Under the pieces are notes generated by a model, which did not search any database, had not been told where the DNA came from, and saw nothing but the letters and a program-made list of their open reading frames with translations. 64,000 bases of DNA from contig JAANYP010002972.1 of assembly GCA_020465985.1 (NCBI GenBank), forward strand, positions 124,001 through 188,000. Direction: 5' to 3'. Both the position numbers and the translations under genes were made by a program. Source of the stretch: Centrapalus pauciflorus. Its lineage: Eukaryota; Streptophyta; Magnoliopsida; Asterales; Asteraceae. This document shows positions 12,901 through 24,900 of the stretch, in pieces (within the stretch, counting starts at the first letter, position 1; the number at the start of each line of letters is the position of its first letter).

Positions 12901-15900
12901 CAAACGGCTTTTGACAAATTGAAGAAGTTATTAAGTGAAGCACCTGTTTTGGCCCTGCCTGAAGGGAACGAGGACTTCGTAATCTACACCGATGCATTAG
13001 GCATGGGTTTGGGAGCAGTGCTATGCAAAGAGGAAATGTCACAGCATACGCTTCTAGACAGCGCAAACCACACGAGAAAGACTACTCTACTCATGATATA
13101 GAGCTAACCGCTGTGACTTTCGCTCTCAAACTTTGGAGGCACTACTTATATGGAACCAAATGTCAACTCTATACTGACCACAAAGTTTGAAGTATATATT
13201 CAGCCAGAAGGACTTGAATATGAGGCAGAGAAGGTCTATGGAGCTGATCAAAGACTACGATTGTGAAATTCTCTACCATCCCGGAAAGGCAAATGTAGTT
13301 GCAGATGCCTTGAGTAGGAAAGCTTACTGCAAGGCTTGCTGCTATGCCTTAACTTCTACAATTCTGACAACAACTATTCTTGATAATGTAAGGGCTGCTC
13401 AATTGCAGGCCTTAAAGGAAGAAAATATCAAAAACGAAGACGTCAGGATTCAATTACCAGGATTCAATTACCGATAATGCAGGATGATGGAACTGGACTC
13501 AAAGGTGTATATGGCAGGGTTCCTAAGTTTGGAAATGTGCGAGATGTAATTCTAGAAGCAGCTTACCAATCCAAGTTCTCAATTCATCCTGGTAGCACAA
13601 AAATGTACAACGATTTGAAAGCCGATTTTTGGTTGCCGGGATTGAAAAGAGACGTTGGACAACTTGTGGAGAAGACCGAACTTGCCGGCTAATCAAAGCT
13701 GAACATCAACAACCCTATGGTAGTATGCAAACTCTTCCTATCCCAGAATGGAAGTGGGACGATATTACTATGGACTTCAAAACAAAGCTACCCAAGACAC
13801 GTCGCCAACATGATTCCATTTGGGTCATTGTTGACCGTCTGACCAAATCCGCTCAATTCATACCTATCAGAGAAACCTATTCCTTGGATCGTCTTGCCCA
13901 ACTCTACATGAAAGAAATCGTCACAAGGCACGGTGTCCCCAAATCTATTGTCTCTGACCGAGATAGTAGATTCACTTAAAATTTCTGGGCTGCTCTGCAA
14001 AACGGTCTTGGTACTCGTATCGCCATGAGTACTGCATATAGACCCCAGTCTGACAGGCAGAGCGAAAGAACAATTCTAACCTTGGAAGACATGTTAAGAG
14101 TCTGTGTCATGGATTTGGGTGGTAACTGGGACGATCACCTCCCACTGGCTGAATTCTCCTACAACAACAGTTATCATTCAACCATCAAAATTCACCATTT
14201 GAGTTTCTATATGGGAGAAAATGTAGGACTCCAACCTGTTGGAGGGAAACAGGAAAAACTCCTATTGCCGGGCCAGCTCTTCTACAAGAAACAAATGAAA
14301 AGATCCAGCTCATTCATCAATACATGAAAACGGTGCAAGATCGACAAGAACTACCATGATCGCCGCCACAAAGCTATCGAGTTTCAGAAAGATGATTGGG
14401 TCTATTTAAAGGTATCTCCAATGAAAGGTGTCACAACATTTGTAAAGCGAGGAAAGCTATCTCCTGGATTTCCCTTTCGGATTCTTGAAAGAGTTGGGAA
14501 TCAGTCCTATCACTTGGACTTACCGGAAGAACTATCGGGAGTTTACCCCGTCTTCCATGTGGGCTACTTAAGAAAGAGTCTGGTGCCCGAGAGGGAACCA
14601 TGAACTGACTATTCAGAAATTAAGGTTGACGAATGACTAAGGTTCGTTGATGAACCGGAGTGCATACTGGAAACAAAGGTCAAGAGATTCCGCAACAAAG
14701 AGATCAAGATGGTGCTGGTCAAGTGGAAGCATCACAAGGGAGCTAATCACACTTGGGAGTCTGAAGAAGACATGAAAACAAAATACCCAAGTCTATTTAG
14801 CGCAGCATGACTTCGCAGACAAAGTACAGGCGTGATGGAGCCCATGCTGTAACATCCCAACTATTTAATCACTTGTAATTGGCAATTTAAGACTCAATTA
14901 ATGTATTAATTGAATTATCATTTCAATTTAAGCAAGTTCCATTCACAAATTTTAAAGATAAAAATAATGAGGAGAAATCCTCATGGTAGTATTCTGAGCA
15001 AGCATAACCATGAGAAACCGGTTCAAACATTTAAAATAATATAAATAAGAAAACTAGAAGTTAAAGGGTATAATATGCAATTCTGGCAAAATAACAAATA
15101 AAAAGGGGAAAACACTCATTTTAATCCTTCACTTTCCATCTCTCTCTCTCTCTCTCTCATCACCGTACTCTCTCTCCCTCTCTCTAAACTTCACGGACTC
15201 AAAAATCAAAAACACAAAATCGTGGGATTTAGGTGCTGAAAATCTGGATACAAGTTGAAATCAAGGAACTATAACCAGATCTAACAACAATTTCAATTTG
15301 AGGTAAGAATTTCTCAAAACTTCAAAATAATTGAGTTTTGTGTTCGGTTTTGTGATGAAACGAATCACTGGATGTGACTACGAATGTTAATGCATGTTGT
15401 ATGTTCTTATGGGTATGTTTAAATCGAGTGTTAGTGATGTTGTGTACCAAATTTCAGATTCAGATTCAAGTTCTAAGTACGATTTTTGAAATCTGGTGTG
15501 TGTTTTAGTATGTGTTCTTCGACAGTGAAGAAAAACGGACAAAATGAACTGATTTTGATATATTTAGATTGTGTTTTATGTTAAAAAGTGTTAAAAAATA
15601 TACATCTCAAAATATGCATAACTACCAAAAGTATATTCAGGAAAATAGTAGAAAACGTCTAAGTGTGAAACTCGGATCAGATGAACACATCTCGGATGAT
15701 CCGAAATTCAAATCATATGAATTTCGGATTAATGCGAATCTCGGACCATAGACAACTCGGATGAAAAACTTGCAAAATTACTAAGTATAGACACGAATTC
15801 GGATAAACAGGTCATCCGAATTTCGGATCAAGAGTCATCCGAATTTTGGATGAATAGTACAAAGCAAATTACCAAGGATGGACTTCGGACCATCCGGATT

Positions 15901-18900
15901 TCGGGTTCATCCGAAATACGGATGTTGTCCGAATTTCGGGTCATTTTACATAACTTTCCAGAATCAAGTTTTAAGCAAATACTAACATTGATACACTATT
16001 ACATTGACATAACAGGATCTTTGTGGTGTCGTCTAACACACATTGATTCAGAGCCAACTTACACTGTACAAACCACTGTGAGTAATAGATTATTATTCGA
16101 ACATTTATTGTCTTTGCATTCACATTTTACTTTTCAATGGCATGTTCACATTGTTCAATATACATCAATTGGCACTCACATATGATTCATTGTTATGATG
16201 CACACTCGTACTTGACATGTGACAAACATGTAGCCAGCGTTCAATTGAAAGTGCATCTCATATATCATGCTTGCACTGCATGATTATTACTTCACAATCA
16301 GATGCGACCTGGACTGGGGCTGACATCAGGCCACTGTCAGGACTGTCAGGGACTGATCATCTCATTCACTTTCTTGGTCAGGTTCGGCACATCCCCGATA
16401 AGCATTTTGAACTGCCAAACCTCATGTTTGCACTGCATGGTTTTCACTTGTAATGAGGCTTACACTGCCCATTTTCACCACAGCTAGTAAAGAAATATTT
16501 GTTGAATATATAATCTGTTATCTCGCTAAGCATTAGCTTACCGTTGACTCTCAATGTTTTCAGGCAAAGGCAAAGGTGTATCTGGACCTTCCTCGTAGGC
16601 ATTTCATTTCATATCTCGGTGACCTTAGAAGCTATTTGGTACATGGACGATATAGCTTTGGGGTTGGGATTACATGTTTTCAAAACAATTCAAGATGTTG
16701 TAATAGTTAGACTATATCACTGTAGACATATACATTTCTTGTTTTAGTGTGGAACTGCTTAAATCTGTGTTAAGTTATTAATCTTAAATTGCATGATTAA
16801 TCATTGGGTTGTGTGTTGATCCTGGTGTTGTCAATTATACCATTAATTCATGAGGATGTCTCATAAAGAAGTTGTCTGCAGTCGAAAGGAGTCTTCACCG
16901 TCAGAGAGGGTCCTGGACAAGATCTTCCATTATCATCGTCAAAGAAAGCCATGATCACCCACCGCCATCTTGATCTTGAAGGAAGCCTTGAAACCATGAT
17001 TATAGGTTTGTTTTATCCATGGTTTGGAACAACGATTTCATCTCGAAGGAAGCCTTGGAATCAGATCTTTCAACCACTGCTATCTTGATATGACGATTTC
17101 AGGCTTGTTACATCCGCATTCAGGGTTTCCATTTCGATTTCAGAAATCGTCGTTCATCATCTTCCTCCACGGATCTGAAAATGTAGGGTTTTGGTTTCGA
17201 TTTAGATTTCAGAAATCAATTTTAGATTTGTTTCAGATTTGTGTTCCTTAGGATTCTGATATTAGGTTATTGATATTTGCATTATTGAGGGTTCACCGGA
17301 TACAATTTGTTCTTCGTGGTGCTAAATGTGTTCTTGATCTCATCAAACGATTTCTGCAGGTTTAAATAGGGTTCATCGAGTATGATTTCTTATCCGATTT
17401 TGATTTTGTTTCTTAATTTGAATATGTTTGATTTGTCGATTCAAAGTTTGTAACAGAGTTCTTTGTTGATGGTTTGACTATGAACCTTTTGAGTTATAGA
17501 TCTTGTTCTAGTTCGTCGGAGGGGGTGTCACCGGGAAAGGTCACCAGAATTGCGTAGTTAACCTGATTAACAGGTTACCGGTTGAGATTATCCCAACTTG
17601 GTAAAAGAATTAACATAAGGACTATAATGGCAAAAAAATAACGTTGAGAGACGAAACTGAGCAAACCATGAAAACATGTTGGTTTTGTTCCAATATTAAC
17701 CCATTAAATTACTAATGAAATGGATGCTTATTCCCCTCAGCAATTGATAAAATGACTATTACGACTGTACATACGATGGAGGTCACTCCACTTAATGCTT
17801 CCGTCCATGAGCTGCCAGACAGCAAATCCCCTAGCACAGAGATAAAAGATCAGAGATCTTATAACAACCAACAAATCAATCCACTAATAAGACACATACT
17901 AAGCCTGATTTTACAAGTCAAAAGAGCAACATCTTAAAACAGATTGGAAAAAGGGGTTAAGAGTAGATGCACTGAGCTTATAGTTGTCAACTCCAGACTC
18001 CAACATATATATGATAAAAACAAATTAAAAGTAAAGTTTCTGTATACTAAGCCTGATTTTACAAGTCAAAAAAGCAACATCTTAAAACAGATTGGAAAAA
18101 GGGGTTAAGAGTAGATGCACTGAGCTTATAGTTGTCAACTCCTGACTCCAACATATATATGATAAAAACAAATTAAAAGTAAAGTTTCTGTAATTAATAA
18201 TGGTTTGGATTTAATGTATTCAGCCCCCAACAACCAAGAGTCAAGAGACGGTTTAATTAATGAATAATAATCACTAGTTATAATAAAATATTTAATGTAT
18301 ATAACCTAAACAATAACTAGCAAGAGATTGACAACTATGATCAAGCTAACCAAATTATGCAAAGCCAGTTTGGCCAAGTAATTTACTATCATATCCTTGT
18401 TAACCCTGAAATTAGCTATTGAAAAAAATTACAAAAAATGGTGCCTGGAATTCCAATCTGCAGTTTTGGTCACACAACGTATATTGTACACTTCCTAACT
18501 TCAATCAAGAATATCTTACCATTATTTTAAAGGAGTAAATTACAAAAATATTCCCTAGATAATATGACGACTGAAATTTTTTTACTAATGGCCTTTTTTC
18601 CTGCCCTCTTGCTTTAATATCGAAAATTTCCTAACAATGTAATCTCTCCCTCCATTAACTGTAACACTACTCCACACATGACCACCATCCTAATCCTATA
18701 GGGTGAAAATATCATATTCCTCAATCTCATCTTCACCATCAATTTTTATACTATTATAAATGAATAACCTATACGTATTTATAATTTTAGATGTAAGAAA
18801 TTAGATAACATGAAAAAAAAATCAATACAACTGGTTTTAAGAACTAAATGGCAACAAAACTACGTTTACATAAACAGCGTGTTGAATGATAATAGGTTGC

Positions 18901-21900
18901 GTACAATGCACAATCAATTAATACATGACTTTGTGTTAAATTTTATAATGAAGTTTTCTACTTGGGATCTATCACTGAAGTTTAAAGCCTTCAATACAAT
19001 AAGCTATAGAATTACCTTTCATACTTTAATCAAATTTAGTATATTCACAGCAAAGTGTTAAAGAGTGCCTGAGGCGTTGAAGAACATAAGGCTCAAACTG
19101 CGGAGCGTTTTTCTAACTAAGGTGAGGCAGCAACGTGCCTTGGGGTTGACGCGCAGATGGGGTAGGCACGCCTCATTTAAGATGGACTTTTAGTGGGCTT
19201 TAGTTTTAGTCTTTAACTCTTTTTGATCCAGGAATTAGATTAGAGTAAGGGGGTGCAAGAACAGGTTCCAGAATGTAGATTCATGCTGTGATCGGGTAGA
19301 ACCGTAGAAACCGATTTGAACGCGCCTTGGGGTTGACGCGCAGATGGGGTAGGCACGCCTCATTTAAGATGGACTTTTAGTGGGCTTTAGAAACCGATTT
19401 GAACACATACCCTACGATCGCTTCTAATCATCTTTACAAAATCTACTTCTACTCATGTTCACAAAATCAACTTTATCATTGGCTTCTACTTCAAAACAAA
19501 CAACTTAGTCACTAAACTTCAATCGGGTATTTCATCGACTTCTTTGACCTCAACTACGATATTTTCTGGACCAAGTAACTTCCTTTTTTCTTTCTTTACC
19601 TTTTATTTTTCTTTTTTTCTTTAATCAGCATCAAGTTCATGATTCTATGCTTCTGTTCTCTTCTTTTATGTTCTGTCCGGTACTTCATTTTCAGGTCCAT
19701 ATCAATTCATGGACTCCCAAAATCAATCTAAAAATGACAATAAAGCTTGGAAATATTCTACCAAAGGAATTTGTCCAGGCATAGTAAAAGGCAACTTTTG
19801 TAATACTCATCTCTTGTCGCCGAGTCCCTACAGGCGATCGATGATTCTGCCGGTTTTTATTAGGAAACTTCTTTTTACGGTTTTTTTATAAGTCAACTTA
19901 ATATGCTATTCACAATATTGCCCTCTAAGAAGTTAGCAAGTCGTAGAAATTAGGTAACAGAGTAACAATAAAAAATACGGCTCTGCCTCTCCTCTCTTCC
20001 GCGATCAACTCTCCCTCCGTCTATAGAATGGCAACCGCCAGACCATCTTCATCATGACATCATCAGAGACCGATCACAGGGTTACGTTTCATCATCAGAG
20101 AGCAGGCCATGGTTTACAATCAAAAGGTAGATTCTTCAATGCTCTGTTTAATGTTCAATTTACAATCAACCTGTCACAGATTGAGTACAATACTGCTTGT
20201 CTACGTCATACATTCTTTAACCTCTATTCTGTGTGTTAGTTGTGGCTTTAATTCATGTAGGTAGGTAGTTTTCTGTTTCAGCGCCTTACATGTAATAGCC
20301 ATAGTCTATAAATAGTTGGTTACCTTATTTGTAACATTCGATTGCATTAATCAAGATTTCAGCCTACAATGTCCAAAAACTCTCAGATTATCTCTCTAAT
20401 TCTTTCCTAAAGTCTTAACACTCTATTAAATACTAATTTTTGCATGAATGATGAATCTACATTCTGGAACCTGTTCTTGCACCCCCTTACTCTAATCTGT
20501 AATTATTTGGTATCTGCAAGAAGTTACAATGTTACATATTACTCTTTGTCCATTATTGAGTTATTTGCATGTTATCATAACGAAATCTGTTGCTTACTCT
20601 AATATAATCATTGACTATTCTGATTTTGCCCTTAGCCGCTTACTAATCTGTAGTTAACAGTTTGAGGTCTTCTAATGCTGCCTTTAGTCTGTCCATATGC
20701 TAGGTTTCATATTCTACTTTGCGATTAAAAGCTATTGTGTATCACAAACAAAAAAAATATGGCCGACGGTAGCAAAAAAACTGATCCGGCATGGAAGTAT
20801 TCTTTCTTGGCGGATCCAAACAAAGCCAATTTCGTTACTTTAATATTCTGTCACAAGGCGAGCAATGGTATTATTCACTGACCGAAACATCATTTGGTTG
20901 ATGGCAACCATAACATTTCAAGTTGCCTTAAAGTGACTCGGGAGGCTAAAGAGAAGATAAAGAATTATATAGACAGCAAAAAGACCAAGAAGCAAAATTA
21001 TGATAAGCCTGCTCATTTGGATTTTGACATGATGGAAAATATGGTGAAGATACATGCAAGGTATTTAAAGGCAAAGAGCACACCTGAGGTGACCAACCCT
21101 GACTAGGGTCTAAGGCAAGGGCCTGAAGTAAGTGTGCTAGTTAAAATTTCAAGCTAGTATACATGGAACCATTTAACATAATAACATAAAACAAATGATA
21201 ATTTAAATAGATATGAACATAAATACCTTACATACTAATATAGTTCAAAATATTAATTAAAAAAAAAAAAAAAAAAACCAAGACAAAAATTTAAACCGCC
21301 ATGAAGTAAACATTTAGTCGATAAGGTCCTCCCCATATCTAAATGGTGTCAACATGTCATCTCTAATCATAATTCTTAACTCCTAATCACGATCGTCTAT
21401 GTTATCCTCTTCTCCTATATCTTCATCACTCTCCAATTACTCCATTGCATCATCTCCGCCGTCAGATTCTGAATCGGCATCTACCAAGTTGGTCTCCTAG
21501 TAACATGGGTTGGTTGATTAATACCACTTGAACAACCTACATTTCCGCACATCAAGCCTGTCCTTTAGTTTTTTATTGTACTTCACAAAACTATGTCGTT
21601 TAGTCTTCGTTGCGCCGACCGATTTCTTTGTTTTGTGTGAATCTTAAAATAACTACAGAAAAGCCAAGATTAATAACAAATGTAAGGTTAAGAAGTAAGA
21701 AGTAAGAACAAAGTCAATTACTTGTTTAAATTAACTCCAATTTTTTCACATCCACATGAGCTACAAGTTAACTCAGAATCCTAATCGCAAGTTTTTGCAA
21801 GGTTTAGACCCATACAACCTCCACCATTAAGCTAATGAGAAAATGAAATACTTTTTGTTAGTAAATAATTATTATTTTATATATCAAATGTACAATTTAT

Positions 21901-24900
21901 GAATTAATTAATAATTAATCAGAAGATTTGGTCTTTCTACAATGAATAGACAATGGCATGCCAAATAGACCGTCCGTTTTGTAGCATGCATGCAACTCAG
22001 ACGTGATTCTCTCTTGTCGTCCATATTTAGGACCAACCTAGTTAAGCACTCATAAAAGCCAGTCATAACCTCATTCTCGAACTCAAACTGTGGATTGTAA
22101 TAAAAATGCTCAAGATTTAACAAATGCACAGCTACATGTAGCATACGATGCAGTTGCGAATCCCATCGACGTCAATAATTTTATAAATACGATCATACTT
22201 GCTTTCATCAATCTAGAAGGATTCAACAACGACCGTTTTCGTTCTATCCATTGCCTCATATATGTACCCAATCGCAAGTTTTCTCCATCGTGTTGAGTTG
22301 TAGATACTGATTGCAACGTTTATTTGACGCTACAAAATCTAAGCATGGGTCCTGCTCCTGAAAGAGGGAGGTCAAGGGGCAGCGCCGCTCACGAGGTCTG
22401 ACCATCTGTGGGCAGCTCTATAGGAAATCTTTTAAGCCTAACCCACAGGTTTTCCTTATTCGCTTTTTGTATCTCCGGTATATATCGACCGTTTATGTAA
22501 TTGTGATCCTATTCCGAAATTAATACAAGTGACTTGTTAGTGTAGTTGTGGACGTAGATCATTCTCGGATAGAACTATGTATATATGTGTTCTTCTTTTC
22601 ATTGCTTTGTGTGTGAGTTTGCTTGTTACAAGTACTTTTACCAACGTCCTCATCTACTCCACACATTTTTGGAATAATGTGACGTACATTTTGACGATTA
22701 TGGATCCTCTCTTAAAGGTACTTCACCATGTCGATGGGATGCAAAAACAAGCAATGAGATACACATACGAGGCAATGGATAGAGCGCAAGAGGCCATTGT
22801 TGAATTCAACAAGAATAAAGAAAGCAAGTAATCATATTTATAAAATCATTAATGATCGATGGGATTTCCAGCTTCATCTTCCGCTACATGCAGCTGCACA
22901 TTTTTATGACAATCCACTGTTAGTGTTTGATAATGAGGTTACAACTTCTTGTTCACACAAAAACGAAAATAATCAATTGGCGCAAAAAAGACTAGACAAC
23001 CTAGTGTTTGTGAAATGCAATCAAAAGCTAAAGGACCATTATGATAAACTAAATGTATCGATTCGATTTGTTTAGATGACGTGGATCTCTCTGACGCGGA
23101 ATGTAGGTAAGTAGACAGTGAACACGGAAGATGAGTTTATGTTTGTTGATGAGGAAGGCTCGACGTGGGGAAATGTAGTTGGCTCAAGTGGTATTATAAT
23201 GAACCAACACTTGTTACTAGGAGAACAACATTGGTAGATGTAGATTCAAATTTAAAGGATAATCTGGGCGGAGATATACTGAAGTTACTAGAGAGTGGTG
23301 AAGATATAGGAGAAGAGGCTCACTTAGACGATAGTGATTAGGATTTAACAATTGAAGAATTATTATTAGAGATGACACATTGACACCATTTAGATAGGGG
23401 GAGGATCTTATCGCGTAAATGTTTACTTTATGTCCGTTTATGACTTCTATCTTGGTCTTTTTTATCATTTTAAATTTTAACTATATTAGTATTAGTATAT
23501 AAGGTATTTATGTTTATATCAATTCAAACTATCATTTGCTTTATGTTTTTATGTTAAATGGTGTCATATATACTAGCTTGAATTTTTAACTAATGCACTT
23601 AGCTTAGTCCCTCACCTTTTTGCACCTCTCGCCTTAGCCGGTCATTTGCCTCAAGTGCGCTTTTCACCTTTACCCTGGCAGTTAATTCAACCAAAAAGAT
23701 GGTGAAGCAAATTCATCATCAAGAAAGGGCCAAATGTTGCGGTAAGAGCTTAGCATTCTTTACGACATCTTATGTATATATAACTTGTAAATCCTTAAAG
23801 TGATAAACATATATAATATTTCATATTAAATATTGTTTATATAACTCTAATTCTTAAATAACTAAACAAAAAATAACAATAGTAACTTTTTACCCACCGT
23901 CACATATGCAATTGTGTTGTGAGTTATGCGCCTCGAAGAATGTTTTTCCTAGCAACTTCCTGAATTTGATCAAGCAACTTGACAAAATCAGAACCCTTTA
24001 GGGAGTTGACTAAAAATTTTGATGATGTCTTTATCTGCAATCCAGTTTTTATATCCAACAGTCATTAGGGTGCGTTTGGTACAGTGAAATGAGGGCACAG
24101 AAATAAAAATGAGTACATTTCCCTTGTTTGTTTGGAGCCTGAAAATTCAAAATAAAGAATTAATGGATTTCTCATTCCTACTTTTCATTCCCTCCCATGA
24201 GGAGAAATGTCTGGACAATTCGAAAAAACACGAAGACTTCGCTCCACACCACCTTAGTAGGAATGAGTTTGGTTCTGGAGTTCTGGAACCGGCCTGAACC
24301 CGAATATCCTGACAACCGAAAATGTGCAAAATCAAGAACCGAGAACCGGCCCGAATATGACTTCCCGGTTTTTACAAATGAAAAAAACGGAACCGAAAAC
24401 TGAATTATAGGAATTAGGGATTAGTTTGGTTCCCAAACCGGCCCGAACCTAAATTACCCGAACACCGAAAATGAGTGAAATCAAGAACCGAGTACCGGCC
24501 CGAATACAAAACAGTCGGGTCCGGTTTAGGTAAAACGAGTTTTTTGCTCATCCCCAATAGCAAATATATGAACCAAGAATCGGCCCCAAAATGAAACGGT
24601 CCAGGTAAAACGTATTTTTTTCTCATCCCTACACCTTAACGTCTTCTTCCCAAACCCTACCATCACTTCTTCCTCAAGCCATCTGATCTTCGTTGTCATT
24701 AGTTGTCGTTGCGCGCTCTCTCTCTACCATCGCATGGTACTATCAATCTGTCGCTCGCTTAGCTTTTTTCCTATGTTTCACGGGATACTAGTTTACTATT
24801 TATGTTTCTTTGTTTCACAAACTGAATGACTTTATTTTGCTTTGAATCAAATTGTAATACTTTATTTTGGTTTGAATTAAATTGTAATACTCTATTTAAT

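Larger units (their letters stand above)
8262..16863 (+). mobile_element. Gypsy element A, Tekay/Del-like, decayed, antisense in intron 5
   Basis: Two LTRs begin TGTAACATCC at 8262 and 14848 and flank a gag-pol region on the plus strand. A 5-bp duplication TAAAG lies at 8257-8261 and 16864-16868. The end of the 5' LTR, the primer site and the start of gag are missing, so gag follows the LTR remnant directly. The domain order is gag, zinc knuckles, protease, RT, RNase H, integrase and a chromodomain-like tail, broken by stops and frameshifts. It is nested in the MULE-like element 7997-17702 and runs opposite to the host gene. Confidence 0.88.
7997..17702. mobile_element. MULE-like element in intron 5, split by a gypsy retrotransposon
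   Basis: The left end (GGGTTACTATTG, 7997 to about 8101) and right end (about 17598-17702, ending CCAATATTAACCC) are inverted repeats sharing 'TCCCTCAACGTTATTTTT' and 'ATTATAGTCCTTATGTTA'. Flanking 9-mers are tataaatta and attaaatta (7 of 9 identical). Without gypsy element A it would be about 1.1 kb. Its inner sequence (8102-8256 and 16869-17597) has UTR-like CT-rich and 'ttcagaaatc' repeats but no identifiable protein. It could be a Pack-MULE with a captured non-coding fragment. Confidence 0.6.
19070..23600. mobile_element. hAT transposon relics, rearranged
   Basis: BED-finger-like segments occur at 19709-19800 (NKAWKYSTKG) and 20761-21106 (TDPAWKYSFLADPNKANFV, then KHHLVDGNHNISSCLK). The C-terminal hAT region occurs at 22690-23190 on the plus strand (YEAMDRAQEAIVEFNKN, then PLHAAAHFYDNP) and again inverted at about 22330-21900 (FYYNPQFEFENEVMTGFYE). 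Inverted homology continues outward, 21135-21430 against 23600-23230. Stops and frameshifts break all parts. A 68-bp direct repeat (19134, 19322) and a 47-bp inverted pair (19238, 20449) add to the rearrangement. Confidence 0.65.
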
